Below are positions 1 through 8,184 of a stretch of DNA of 64,000 bases, piece by piece; positions within the stretch are counted from its first letter, which is position 1, and each line of letters begins with the position of its first letter. The stretch is from NCBI GenBank assembly GCA_035537875.1, contig DATLLJ010000172.1, positions 4,584 through 68,583 on the forward strand, given 5' to 3'. Below the pieces are notes generated by a model. The model did no database searches. It had not been told where the DNA came from and was given only the letters and a program-made list of their open reading frames with translations. Position numbers and translations under genes: made by a program. The DNA comes from DATLLJ01 sp035537875 (GTDB lineage: Bacteria > Acidobacteriota > Vicinamibacteria > Vicinamibacterales > CAVVIG01).

Positions 1-1
1 C

Positions 2-1306
2 CTTCCGGGCGGATGGATCGCGGATCGGCTGATGGGTCAGCGCCGCGCCGTGCTGTACGGCGGCATTCTCATTGCGGCCGGGCACTATACGCTCGCGATT
101 CCAGCGGTGGCTGCGTTCTATGTCGGCCTCACATTGATCGTGCTCGGCACCGGTCTGCTCAAGCCGAACATCAGCGTCATCGTCGGGCAGCTCTACGCCT
201 CGGATGACGATCGCCGCGACGCCGGCTTCTCGATCTTCTACATGGGGATCAACCTCGGCGCCTTCATGGGGCCGCTCATTACCGGTTACCTCGCCCAAAG
301 CGAGGGGTTCAGATCGTGGCTCGCCGGTGCGGGCCTCGATCCGAATTCGGGCTGGCACTGGGGCTTCGGCGCGGCGGGTGTCGGCATGACCCTGGGGCTG
401 CTGCAATACGTACTTGGTGCCCGCCGCCTGGGAGACGCCGGCATCGATCCGGTTCCACCCAAGACCCCTCAGGAAGGCGAACAGTTGAAACGCCGCGCCA
501 CGCTCTTCATCGGCGGCGGCCTCGGGCTACTGGTGGCGTTCGCCGTCGCGCTGGCTTCAGGCGCGCTTCCCTTTTCACCCGAGCAGGTCACCGGTGCGTA
601 CAGTTACTTGCTGCTCGCCGTCACCATCGGGTTCTTCGCGTGGCTCTTCCTGGGCGGAGATTGGACGCCGGCTGAACGAAAGCGGCTCTATCTGATCGGC
701 GTCTTCTTCGTGGCCGCGACGCTCTTCTGGTCGGTCTTCGAACAGGCCGGCTCGACGCTCAACTTCTTCGCCGATCGCAACAGCAACAACGTCGTAGCGG
801 GTCAGCCCTTCCCGAGCAGCTGGTATCAGTCCCTGAACGCTCTCTTCATCGTGATCTTCGCGCCGATGTTCGCCTGGCTGTGGGTGCGGCTCGGGCCGCA
901 ACAGCCGGCGAGCCCCACGAAGTTCTCGATTGGCCTCATTGGCGTCGGGCTCGGGTTCCTCATTCTCGTTCCAGCGGCGCAGGCCGCCATGAACGGCACA
1001 CTGGTGAGTCCCGGCTGGCTCTTCACCGCGTACCTGATTCACACGTGGGCCGAGCTCTGTCTCAGCCCCGTCGGCCTCAGCTCGATGACCAAGCTCGCAC
1101 CGGCACGAATCGTGAGCCTGATGATGGGTGTCTGGTTCCTGGCCGCATCAGCCGGCAATTTCCTCGGCGGCATGGCCGCTTCGTTCTACGAGGCGATGCC
1201 GCTGTCCCGGCTGTTCCTTGCGGTCGCGATGCTGCCCATCATCGCCGGCATCGTCATGTTCATGTTCAAGCGACCGCTCACCCAGTTGATCGGAGACCGG
1301 CCCTAA
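2..1306 (+). CDS. POT/PTR-family proton-dependent peptide transporter, 5' end missing
   Basis: Reading is open from base 2, so the amino terminus lies outside the window; about 434 residues are visible, against roughly 480-500 for the family. The text begins inside the GGWIADR loop typical of POT transporters and continues with LLKPNISVIVGQLY and FSIFYMGINLGAFMGPL, which match the conserved POT signature region. About ten hydrophobic segments follow, ending in FMFKRPLTQLIG. By family, it would import di- and tripeptides across the inner membrane using the proton gradient. The next gene starts 15 bases after the stop on the same strand. Substrate cannot be told from the sequence. Confidence 0.9.
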   Translation, partial: LPGGWIADRLMGQRRAVLYGGILIAAGHYTLAIPAVAAFYVGLTLIVLGTGLLKPNISVIVGQLYASDDDRRDAGFSIFYMGINLGAFMGPLITGYLAQSEGFRSWLAGAGLDPNSGWHWGFGAAGVGMTLGLLQYVLGARRLGDAGIDPVPPKTPQEGEQLKRRATLFIGGGLGLLVAFAVALASGALPFSPEQVTGAYSYLLLAVTIGFFAWLFLGGDWTPAERKRLYLIGVFFVAATLFWSVFEQAGSTLNFFADRNSNNVVAGQPFPSSWYQSLNALFIVIFAPMFAWLWVRLGPQQPASPTKFSIGLIGVGLGFLILVPAAQAAMNGTLVSPGWLFTAYLIHTWAELCLSPVGLSSMTKLAPARIVSLMMGVWFLAASAGNFLGGMAASFYEAMPLSRLFLAVAMLPIIAGIVMFMFKRPLTQLIGDRP

Positions 1307-1321
1307 CCTGCCCTCGCCGGT

Positions 1322-2134
1322 ATGGCACTCGAGGAATATCGAAAGAAGCGCAACTTCAACAAGACGCCAGAACCGGCAGGAAAGGTCGCCCGCCGCGCGG
1401 GCCGGGAGCGCTTCTTCTGCGTCCAGAAACACCTCGCCAGCCACCTCCACTACGACCTTCGTCTCGAACACAACGGGGTGCTGCTTTCCTGGGCCGTGCC
1501 CAAAGGTCCCTCGCTGGACCCCAAGGTCAAGCGCCTCGCCATGAAGGTCGAGGATCATCCGCTCGAATATGGCGAGTTCGAGGGCGTCATCCCTGAGGGG
1601 TATGGCGCCGGCATTGTCATGCTCTGGGACCGAGGAACGTGGACACCTGAAGTCGACGATGTGGATGCCGCGCTGCAGAAAGGGGACCTGAAACTCACTC
1701 TGAACGGTTACAAGCTCAAGGGCTCGTGGGTGCTGGTTCGGACGAGCGGCCGCCACGGCAGCGGTCCTGGCCGGTGGTCAGCAGCGTCCGGGTCGGGACA
1801 GGATGGACGCAGCTGGCTTCTCATCAAGCATCGCGACGATTGGTCGGGAGATCTCGACATCACGGAATTCGCGCCGCGCAGCGTCAAGAGTGACGGGGAG
1901 TTCGAGGACATCCTTGGCGCCGAAGCACCGGACGTCTGGTTCTCCGATAAACCGGCCAAGGGCGGCGAAGCCGGAGCGATGCTGGCCACAATCATCGAAC
2001 GCGCGGCGAAGCTGAAAGCCGAGCGAACCGCCCGGTCGCGTCGAACCCCTGAACATCACCAAACGGCCAAGCCTGTGAAGAAGGCGAAGCGCACCGCGAA
2101 GAGCCGACGACCATCGAAGAAACGGAAGGCTTAA
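1322..2134 (+). CDS. Stand-alone LigD-type 3'-phosphoesterase domain protein
   Basis: The 270-residue protein carries the 3'-phosphoesterase (PE) domain of bacterial DNA ligase D: FCVQKHLASHLHYDLRLEHNG, then LLSWAVPKGPS, KVEDHPLEYGEFEGVIPEGYGAG and WDRGTW, with the His/Asp/Arg residues that bind the metal and phosphate. In LigD this domain trims 3'-phosphates and ribonucleotides before end joining. Here neither the ligase nor the polymerase domain is present. After about residue 215 the protein ends in a Lys/Arg-rich tail that could bind DNA. No ku or ligD gene lies nearby. It sits tail-to-tail with yvcK, the two stops being two bases apart. The family is clear; the repair role is inferred. 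Confidence 0.88.
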   Translation: MALEEYRKKRNFNKTPEPAGKVARRAGRERFFCVQKHLASHLHYDLRLEHNGVLLSWAVPKGPSLDPKVKRLAMKVEDHPLEYGEFEGVIPEGYGAGIVMLWDRGTWTPEVDDVDAALQKGDLKLTLNGYKLKGSWVLVRTSGRHGSGPGRWSAASGSGQDGRSWLLIKHRDDWSGDLDITEFAPRSVKSDGEFEDILGAEAPDVWFSDKPAKGGEAGAMLATIIERAAKLKAERTARSRRTPEHHQTAKPVKKAKRTAKSRRPSKKRKA

Positions 2135-2136
2135 GA

Positions 2137-3105
2137 TTAGTCGCGCAGGAGCCGCTCGGACAGCACGCTCCACACCGCGTAGGCGAGCCTGAGCCGATCG
2201 TGCCGGGCGATCTCGCTGGTCCAGAACTCACCACCGACAATCTGCACGTGCGGCGGAAGCTGGCCGGGCGCAAGCGGTTCCTTGTGTTCCAGCGCGTAGC
2301 GGTCGAGCACGGCACTGGACGGCCCTTTCGTGTTGATGATCACAACATCCACGTTGCGGCCGATGGCCTGCTCGATGCGCACCACGGCATCGGCGGCCGT
2401 GAAGCCGAGCATGCCGCGCCCTTCGGTGAGCAGGTTGGCGACGAGAATCACGGGGCCCTTTACCGCTGTCAGCGCTTCGCGGACGCCGCCAACCAGAAAG
2501 ATCGGCATGAGGCTCGTGTAAAAGCTGCCCGGTCCGATGATCACGGCATCGAAATCGGCAATGGCGTGCGCGACGACGGGATGGATGGAGACAGGCGGCT
2601 CCAGCCAGATCCGCCGGACCAGTCCCCCAGACATCTGGCCGGCGTCGACTTCGACTTCGCCGCGGGTCACCGACCCATCCTCGTACTCGGCGCAGACCGA
2701 TGCCTGCTCGACGCTGACCGGCCACACGCGGCCTTGGCAGCCGAGCAGCGAACGCAGACCGTCGATCGCGTTGAGGAAGTCGCCGCTGTAGCGTTGCATC
2801 ATCGACAGGAGCAGATTCCCGCCGGTGTGTCCGCCCAGACGCGCGTGCTCGAGGGTCGGGAGCCGCGCCAGCAGGACGCGGCGCGCCTCGCGGGCGTTGC
2901 GAGACAAAGCGAGCGCGCACTTGAGAATGTCGCCTGGCGGCAAGACTCCGAGCTCGTCACGGAGCTGACCCGAGCTGCCGCCGCTGTCGAACATCGTCAC
3001 CACGCCGTTGAGGTGAAGCCACGGATTGCGCTTCAGACCTCCGAGCAGGCTGGGCAGACCGGTCCCACCGCCAAAGCAGCCGACGTTCAGCTCGCGCAGA
3101 TGCAT
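2137..3105 (-). CDS. yvcK: YvcK/CofD-like gluconeogenesis and morphogenesis factor
   Basis: The protein (322 residues from the chosen ATG) starts with VGCFGGGTGLPSLLGGLK and contains MFDSGGSSGQLRDELGVLPPGDI, IIGPGSFYTSLMPI and NLLTEGRGM, all hallmarks of the YvcK branch of the CofD fold. In other bacteria YvcK binds UDP-sugars and is needed for growth on gluconeogenic carbon and for cell shape. The open frame continues upstream, but that part overlaps the divergent gene and looks non-coding. The ATG ending at 3105 is preferred because a TAGAAT hexamer lies exactly seven bases before it, suggesting a leaderless transcript; an ATG at 3114 is possible. The usual partners rapZ and whiA are not here. 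Confidence 0.9.
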   Translation of the reverse strand: MHLRELNVGCFGGGTGLPSLLGGLKRNPWLHLNGVVTMFDSGGSSGQLRDELGVLPPGDILKCALALSRNAREARRVLLARLPTLEHARLGGHTGGNLLLSMMQRYSGDFLNAIDGLRSLLGCQGRVWPVSVEQASVCAEYEDGSVTRGEVEVDAGQMSGGLVRRIWLEPPVSIHPVVAHAIADFDAVIIGPGSFYTSLMPIFLVGGVREALTAVKGPVILVANLLTEGRGMLGFTAADAVVRIEQAIGRNVDVVIINTKGPSSAVLDRYALEHKEPLAPGQLPPHVQIVGGEFWTSEIARHDRLRLAYAVWSVLSERLLRD

Positions 3106-3112
3106 CGGCCAC

Positions 3113-3124
3113 ATTCTATACAAT
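3113..3124. promoter_or_regulatory. Overlapping divergent -10 elements for yvcK and the nucleotidyltransferase-like gene
   Basis: On the minus strand TAGAAT (3118-3113) ends seven bases before the yvcK ATG at 3105. On the plus strand TACAAT (3119-3124) ends seven bases before the ATG at 3132. The two hexamers abut in ATTCTATACAAT, so one 12-bp site could fire both ways. No clear -35 boxes are seen. Spacing implies leaderless mRNAs; not tested. Confidence 0.45.
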
Positions 3125-3131
3125 GACTCTG

Positions 3132-3872
3132 ATGCACCTTCCGGAGTCGGCTGTGACGCTCGAACGCGATCTGCGCGGCATCTTCGGCAGCCGCCTGCAG
3201 TCTGTGGTCGTCTACGGCTCGCGCGCGACTCGCCCCGAGCCCGACCGTGCCGCGCAATCGGCCGCCGAGTCGCACCAGGCCGGACGATTGCTGACACACA
3301 CGATGGCCGTCGTCGACGAGCTGACCACCGACGATCTTCGCGCCTGCTCGTCCCGCATGGAAAGCTGGGAAGCGCGCGGCCTCGCGACGCCGCTGCTCGT
3401 CGCCCGGTCGGAATTCGGCCGCTCGCTCGATGCATTTCCTTTCGAGTTTGGCGCCATTCTCCACGATTACCTCCTCGTGTCGGGCAGCAATCCGTTCGAC
3501 GGGTTGAGCGTGCACACCGCCGATTTGCGCCGCGCCTGCGAAGTGCAGGCGCGCGGTCACCTGCTGCACTTGCGGGAGGGGTACCTCGAGACCTATGGGC
3601 GCGGCGATGCGCTCGCGGTGCTCATCGTGGAATCGGCGCCGGCATTCGCCACGCTCGTGACGAACGTCGCGCACCTCGATGCCGTCGTCGGAACCGTCAG
3701 CGCCGCGGCAAGACACGTCGAACGGAAGATTGAGCGGCCGTCGACCGCATCGCAAATCGTCTCGCTCGTCGGCGTGAACGAGATTACGTCGGCGGAAGCC
3801 GAGCGCCTTTTTGCGCCGTATCTCGATGCAGTTCAACGGCTGGTCGCCTATATCGACACGTGGCAGGCATGA
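3132..3872 (+). CDS. Nucleotidyltransferase-like protein of the TPM/LemA neighbourhood
   Basis: The 246-residue soluble protein has a short N-terminal VVVYGSRATRPE segment resembling the G-S motif of Pol-beta-type nucleotidyltransferases, but the usual following DxD pair is not obvious, so catalytic activity is doubtful. The remainder is helical and charged, with no membrane segment. An ATG also exists at 3123; 3132 is preferred because TACAAT lies seven bases before it. It overlaps the next gene (a TPM-domain protein) by 13 bases and LemA follows, so the three form one operon. The specific function is unknown. Confidence 0.72.
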   Translation: MHLPESAVTLERDLRGIFGSRLQSVVVYGSRATRPEPDRAAQSAAESHQAGRLLTHTMAVVDELTTDDLRACSSRMESWEARGLATPLLVARSEFGRSLDAFPFEFGAILHDYLLVSGSNPFDGLSVHTADLRRACEVQARGHLLHLREGYLETYGRGDALAVLIVESAPAFATLVTNVAHLDAVVGTVSAAARHVERKIERPSTASQIVSLVGVNEITSAEAERLFAPYLDAVQRLVAYIDTWQA

Positions 3873-4708
3873 CCTGGAATCATCCCGCTCGGGCACGGCG
3901 ATCGAGGCGCATGACCGCGTGCTGCTGCCTGGTGTGGCTGTCGGTGGCCGTCGCCGCTCAGGCACCGCCCTTGCCCGAATTGACCGAACCAGTCAACGAC
4001 TTTGCGCACGTCGTCGATGAGGCGAGCCGTATCGACATCGAGCGCATGAGCCGTGCTCTGAAGGCGGCAACCGGCGACGTGGTCGTCGTCGCCACGGTGC
4101 CGACCATCGAGGGTTACGGCGACATCCGCGAGTACGCCAACCGGCTGTTCGAAAACCGCGGCCGCGGGATCGGCGACAAAGGCAAGGACAATGGCCTGCT
4201 GATCCTTCTGGCACTGAAGGAGCGTGAGGTGTGGGTCGAGGTCGGCTACGACCTCGAGCAGTGGGTGACCGACGGCTTCGCCGGTGAGACGAGCCGCCAG
4301 GTCATGGTGCCGCACTTCCGTGCGGGCAACTATGGGGCTGGCCTGCGCGCGGGCACGGCGCGCATCGTTTCCCGCATCGCCCAGGGACGCGGCGTGAACC
4401 TGCAGGATGCAGGCGTACCGCGGGAACCGGAGGCTACGAGCGGCACGCCGATTCCCTTCTCCGTGATGCTCGCGATCTTCATCGCCATGCTGCTGCTGAG
4501 CCGCATACATCGCGGACGCCGACGCCGGCGATGGGGCCGGAGCGGGTGGAGCGGCTGGTCGAGCGGTGTAGGACCGTTCGGCGGCGGATTTGGGGGCGGA
4601 TTCGGCGGCGGCCGCATGGGCGGTGGCTCCGGCGGCGGTTTCGGCGGCGGCTTCGGCGGCTTCGGCGGAGGACGAAGCGGTGGGGGCGGTGGGGGCGCCG
4701 GGTGGTAA
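3860..4708 (+). CDS. TPM-domain (YgcG-type) exported protein with Gly-rich tail
   Basis: The 282-residue protein starts with a basic stretch and a hydrophobic export segment (CCCLVWLSVAVAAQA). The TPM domain follows: VNDFAHVVDEASRIDIERM, ATGDVVVVATVPTIEG, KDNGLLILLALKEREVWVEVG and VMVPHFRAGNYGAGL. A transmembrane helix near residues 195-213 (FSVMLAIFIAMLLLSRI) is followed by a basic patch and a long Gly-rich tail of GGG and FGGG repeats. TPM proteins are usually found beside LemA and act at the membrane, with roles proposed in photosystem repair and envelope maintenance. The start overlaps the upstream gene by 13 bases, indicating translational coupling. Confidence 0.88.
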   Translation: MAGMTWNHPARARRSRRMTACCCLVWLSVAVAAQAPPLPELTEPVNDFAHVVDEASRIDIERMSRALKAATGDVVVVATVPTIEGYGDIREYANRLFENRGRGIGDKGKDNGLLILLALKEREVWVEVGYDLEQWVTDGFAGETSRQVMVPHFRAGNYGAGLRAGTARIVSRIAQGRGVNLQDAGVPREPEATSGTPIPFSVMLAIFIAMLLLSRIHRGRRRRRWGRSGWSGWSSGVGPFGGGFGGGFGGGRMGGGSGGGFGGGFGGFGGGRSGGGGGGAGW

Positions 4709-4787
4709 GTCAACCCGCAGAACGGTTGAGGAGACGCATCCAGTCTGCATCGCGGTACGCCTTCGATGTGACTACAATGGAACTGCT

Positions 4788-5366
4788 ATGGTTCACAATC
4801 TCATGACACGGCGAACGGCCGCACGACTCCTCATGCTGACGCTCGCGCTGCCGCTCGCGGGTTGTTCGTACAACCGGTTCGTCAGCCAGGAAGAGGCGAT
4901 CAAGGCGCAGTGGGCCCAGGTGCAGAACCAGCTGCAGCGACGCAACGACCTGATCCCCAATCTGGTCGAATCCGTTCGAGGCTACGCCGCGCACGAAGAG
5001 GGGGTTTTCAAGGAGATCGCCGCGTCACGATCGAGACTGCTGGCCGCGCAGACGCCTGAAGAGACGATCCAAGCCGCCAACCAGCAGACGAGCGCGCTCG
5101 GTCGACTGCTGGCCATCGCGGAGAACTACCCGCAGCTGCGGGCCAACGAGCAGTTCAACCGGCTCATGGATGAACTGTCGGGAACCGAAAACCGCATCGC
5201 CGTCGAGCGGCAGCGATATAACGAAAGGATTCAGGAGTACAACACCGCCACGAAACAGTTCCCGGCGAACGTCACCGCCAAGGTTTTCGGCTTCAAGGAA
5301 TACCCCTTCTTCGAAGCCCCACCGGAGGCGACCCAGGTGCCGAAGGTGGACTTCCGACCGTCATAG
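4788..5366 (+). CDS. lemA: LemA family lipoprotein
   Basis: The protein has a typical lipoprotein signal (LTLALPLAGCSYN, lipobox LAGC) followed by the LemA core: QWAQVQNQLQRRNDLIPNLVESVRGYA, AENYPQLRANEQF, LMDELSGTENRIAVERQRYNE and NTATKQFPANVTAKVFGF. Length is 192 residues from the ATG at 4788, with a second in-frame ATG at 4803; both keep the signal peptide. A TACAAT hexamer at 4773-4778 may give it its own promoter, nine bases before the ATG. LemA proteins are helical membrane-anchored proteins usually linked to TPM proteins or HtpX. The neighbouring TPM gene fits this pattern. Confidence 0.93.
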   Translation: MVHNLMTRRTAARLLMLTLALPLAGCSYNRFVSQEEAIKAQWAQVQNQLQRRNDLIPNLVESVRGYAAHEEGVFKEIAASRSRLLAAQTPEETIQAANQQTSALGRLLAIAENYPQLRANEQFNRLMDELSGTENRIAVERQRYNERIQEYNTATKQFPANVTAKVFGFKEYPFFEAPPEATQVPKVDFRPS

Positions 5367-5417
5367 GAACAGAGGGCGGGCTCTTCCACACCTGTCCTTA
5401 GATCCTCCTGAACGGGA

Positions 5418-7697
5418 TCACGGGACGGCTGGCGTCAGCGTCAGCGTCGATTCCGCACTCGCTGCGATGGCGGCTTCGCTGAAGGCCAGCGGGAACGGGT
5501 TGCCTTGCGCCCACAGGCGGGCGAGATCGCTGAAGTGGGCGCTCGCCGGCGATTCAGACTGACCCGGCGCGTTCAACACCAGCGATCGATCCCAATCCCC
5601 ACCGTCGAACACCGCTCTGAACGAGGCACCCACTGCGGCTTCGGGCAACCTCCCCGAAATCGACATCAGCGTGTCGCCGTAAGCCAAGCGCGGAAACGGG
5701 CCGACGTTGAAGCGGGGGCGCGTTGCCGCGGTGATGCCGAGGGGATGGGCGAATACCACCTGTTGACGCGAGGCATCGTCCTGTTCGGCTTTCAGCCCGT
5801 CGACCGCTTCGACGAGCGCCTGGAGTAACAGCGTGTCGCGGGCTCTGGCGGCGTTGCCGCTGAACCACGGCGCCGATGGGGCAAGCAGCGCAGGGACCAC
5901 TCGGTCGTGACTGCGCACGAGGAACTCGTCCACGAGTTCGCCTGGGACGCGTGACTCAACGAGCAGGCGCCGGGCCCGCCGCTCCCAGCTCGCGTAGACA
6001 GTCGCATCAACCGAATCCACCGACATTCGGCGATCCCAACGCAGCAGACCGTCACGCGACTGTTCGACGTCCGCGCGAGGCGAGCGCAGCCGCTCGAGCA
6101 GCGGGACGAGGCGCTGTGCGTTCCAGGCAAGCGTGTCGTGCTGGAGCCGCGCAAGCTCCTCAACAGCGAACGGACCCGACGAGGACAACGCCGCGCGAAG
6201 TCGTTCCGTGCGCGCACGATTCTGATTCGCCGAGAGGAGATAACCCGTCACCGGGTCAGCGGTATGAGGGAGGTCATCGAGCGTCTGCCACCCGCTCCAC
6301 TCTGTGCGCTCAGTCCATCCCGCCACCGGGAGTTTTCCGTTCCACCCTCGGCGAATCGGCACCAGAGCCGCCACCTGCGATCCGATCTCGCCGCCGCGCT
6401 CCGCGTAGAGGACTTCGACCGAGGGCGTTCTCCATCGCGACAGCGCCGAACGAAACGCTGCGCCAGAGTCGGCGCGGTCGAGCGTGGCCGAAGCCAGCTC
6501 GGCTGCGGCTCCGGGCTCCAGGCCGCTCCACTTCAAGGTGAACGCCAGATGCTTGTCGCGATCCACGCCGATGACGACGCCGTGCGGTGTGTATTCCCGC
6601 TGGAACGGAATGGGTCTCGTCCGTCCTTTGACCCATAACGGCTCGACGACGACCGTCGTGTTCTGCCAGCGGCCCGCCACCTCAACCTGATGCGAGTTGT
6701 CGGGATTCAGCCGTTCGACGTAGACATCAGCGGTGTCGGCGTTATACGCGGTCATGCCCCAGGCCACGCGGTCGTTGTGACCCACGGCGACGCCCGGCAG
6801 CCAGGGCGCCGTGGCCCCGATCACGTTCCAGCCGGGCGCCGTCAGGTGCACGAGATAGCGGAGCGAGGGGTTCGTCAACAGGCGATGCGGATCGGTCGCG
6901 AGAAGGGGCCCACCGGTCGTCGAGCGACGAGTTGCGATCGCCCAGGCATTGCTGCCACCGGCGCCTTGAACGGTTGTCAGGAACGGCTGGGTACCAATCT
7001 GACGGAGCAGATCAGCCACCTGGAATGTGATGGCGGCCAAATCGACGTCCGTCGGAACAGCCCTCAGGCTGTCATCGCCAACGAGTGCCGACGCCCGTTC
7101 CGGCCCCACGGCGGTCACCAGCCGGGCGCGAAAAATCTCGGCCAGCGCATCGCTGCTCGCGAGAAACGCGTCGGTTCGACTCAACAGATCCTCAGGCCGC
7201 CACAGTTCGGGTAGCCATCCGGCCAGCCGAAACGACTCCGGCGGACGGTCGCGGGCGAGGCGTACCCAGGCATTGACGCCACGGACGAACGCGGAAGCTA
7301 TGGCTCGAACGTCCGGGCCGTAGCTCGCCCACTCTTCATCCAGGTCGCCCGTGTACTGAATACGGCGAGTCATCGCGTCTCGGCTGATGAAGTTCGAACC
7401 TAAGATCTCTGCGAGGCGCCCCTGCGAAGCCCGTCGCCAGAGATCCATTTGAAACAGCCGATCGGAGGCTTGCACGAATCCCTGTGCGAGGAACAGGTCG
7501 TCGCGCGTCCCGGCCCGGATATGCGCAACGCCCCATTGGTCCCGTACGACGGTGACCGGCATCGAGAGACCTGCGAGCCGAAAGGTCCCGGATACTGGCG
7601 CGGTTGCCTCCTGCACCTGCGGAGGGTTCGGACGCGAGCACGCGACGATCACGGCGCAGAGGCACAGGGCTGCAGGCGCGAGTACACTAGACGACAT
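5418..7697 (-). CDS. Penicillin acylase family Ntn-hydrolase, lipoprotein
   Basis: The 759-residue protein begins with a lipoprotein signal (ALCLCAVIVACSRP). The alpha-chain region (VTVVRDQWGVAHIRAGTRDDLFLAQGFVQASDRLFQMD) is followed by GAGGSNAWAIA, where Ser after Gly is the predicted N-terminal nucleophile freed by self-cleavage of the spacer. The beta-chain TGGPLLATDPHRLLTNPS also fits. Members cleave amide bonds of penicillins, acyl-homoserine lactones or related compounds; the substrate here is unknown. The ATG at 7697 is chosen over an in-frame TTG at 7706 because it starts the signal peptide. Its start codon overlaps that of the divergent DinB gene by two bases. Confidence 0.9.
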   Translation of the reverse strand: MSSSVLAPAALCLCAVIVACSRPNPPQVQEATAPVSGTFRLAGLSMPVTVVRDQWGVAHIRAGTRDDLFLAQGFVQASDRLFQMDLWRRASQGRLAEILGSNFISRDAMTRRIQYTGDLDEEWASYGPDVRAIASAFVRGVNAWVRLARDRPPESFRLAGWLPELWRPEDLLSRTDAFLASSDALAEIFRARLVTAVGPERASALVGDDSLRAVPTDVDLAAITFQVADLLRQIGTQPFLTTVQGAGGSNAWAIATRRSTTGGPLLATDPHRLLTNPSLRYLVHLTAPGWNVIGATAPWLPGVAVGHNDRVAWGMTAYNADTADVYVERLNPDNSHQVEVAGRWQNTTVVVEPLWVKGRTRPIPFQREYTPHGVVIGVDRDKHLAFTLKWSGLEPGAAAELASATLDRADSGAAFRSALSRWRTPSVEVLYAERGGEIGSQVAALVPIRRGWNGKLPVAGWTERTEWSGWQTLDDLPHTADPVTGYLLSANQNRARTERLRAALSSSGPFAVEELARLQHDTLAWNAQRLVPLLERLRSPRADVEQSRDGLLRWDRRMSVDSVDATVYASWERRARRLLVESRVPGELVDEFLVRSHDRVVPALLAPSAPWFSGNAARARDTLLLQALVEAVDGLKAEQDDASRQQVVFAHPLGITAATRPRFNVGPFPRLAYGDTLMSISGRLPEAAVGASFRAVFDGGDWDRSLVLNAPGQSESPASAHFSDLARLWAQGNPFPLAFSEAAIAASAESTLTLTPAVP
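7683..7688 (+). promoter_or_regulatory. -10-like TACACT for the DinB gene
   Basis: TACACT ends seven bases before the ATG at 7696, the spacing that would place the transcription start on the ATG itself. It lies inside the coding sequence of the divergent acylase gene. No convincing -35 is seen. Confidence 0.4.
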
Positions 7698-8184
7698 GGC
7701 ACTCAAGGAAGCGCTGCTCGCCGAATACGATCACGAGATGGGCACGACGCGCCGGCTGCTCGAACGCGTACCCGAAGACAAGCTCGCGTGGAAGCCGCAC
7801 GAAAAGTCGATGGCCCTCGGTGAACTCGCAAGCCATCTGAGCAACATCCCGAACTGGGCGGCGACCATTCTGAACGACTCCGCATTCGATCTGGCGACCA
7901 TGACGAAACAGGCGCCCAGGACCTCGCGAACCGAGATTCTCGCGCTGTTCGACGCGTCACAGAGGAGCGCACGAGCGCTGCTGGACAGGACCGACGCCGA
8001 ATACGCGGCCCCCTGGTCGCTCAAACGAGGCGACCAGCTCATGTTCACGTTGCCTCGCGTCGCCGCGTTCCGGAACTTCGTGCTCAACCACACCATTCAC
8101 CACCGCGGGCAACTGAGCGTCTACTTGCGGCTCAACGACGTTCCTCTGCCGCCCATCTATGGTCCGTCCGCCGACGAAGGATAA
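7696..8184 (+). CDS. DinB family protein
   Basis: The 162-residue protein has the DinB four-helix-bundle pattern with three metal-binding histidines: ASHLSNIPNW near residue 37 and LNHTIHHRGQLSVYLR near residues 135-150, the classical HHRGQL motif. It begins MALKEALLAEYDHEM and ends NDVPLPPIYGPSADEG, the usual DinB ending. The family includes thiol-dependent transferases and damage-inducible proteins; no substrate is evident. The start overlaps the divergent acylase start, and the end overlaps the next gene by 26 bases. Confidence 0.9.
   Translation: MALKEALLAEYDHEMGTTRRLLERVPEDKLAWKPHEKSMALGELASHLSNIPNWAATILNDSAFDLATMTKQAPRTSRTEILALFDASQRSARALLDRTDAEYAAPWSLKRGDQLMFTLPRVAAFRNFVLNHTIHHRGQLSVYLRLNDVPLPPIYGPSADEG

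Noticed and set aside
4330..4713. Proline-rich minus-strand frame
   Set aside because: It is the antisense of the Gly-rich tail of the TPM protein.
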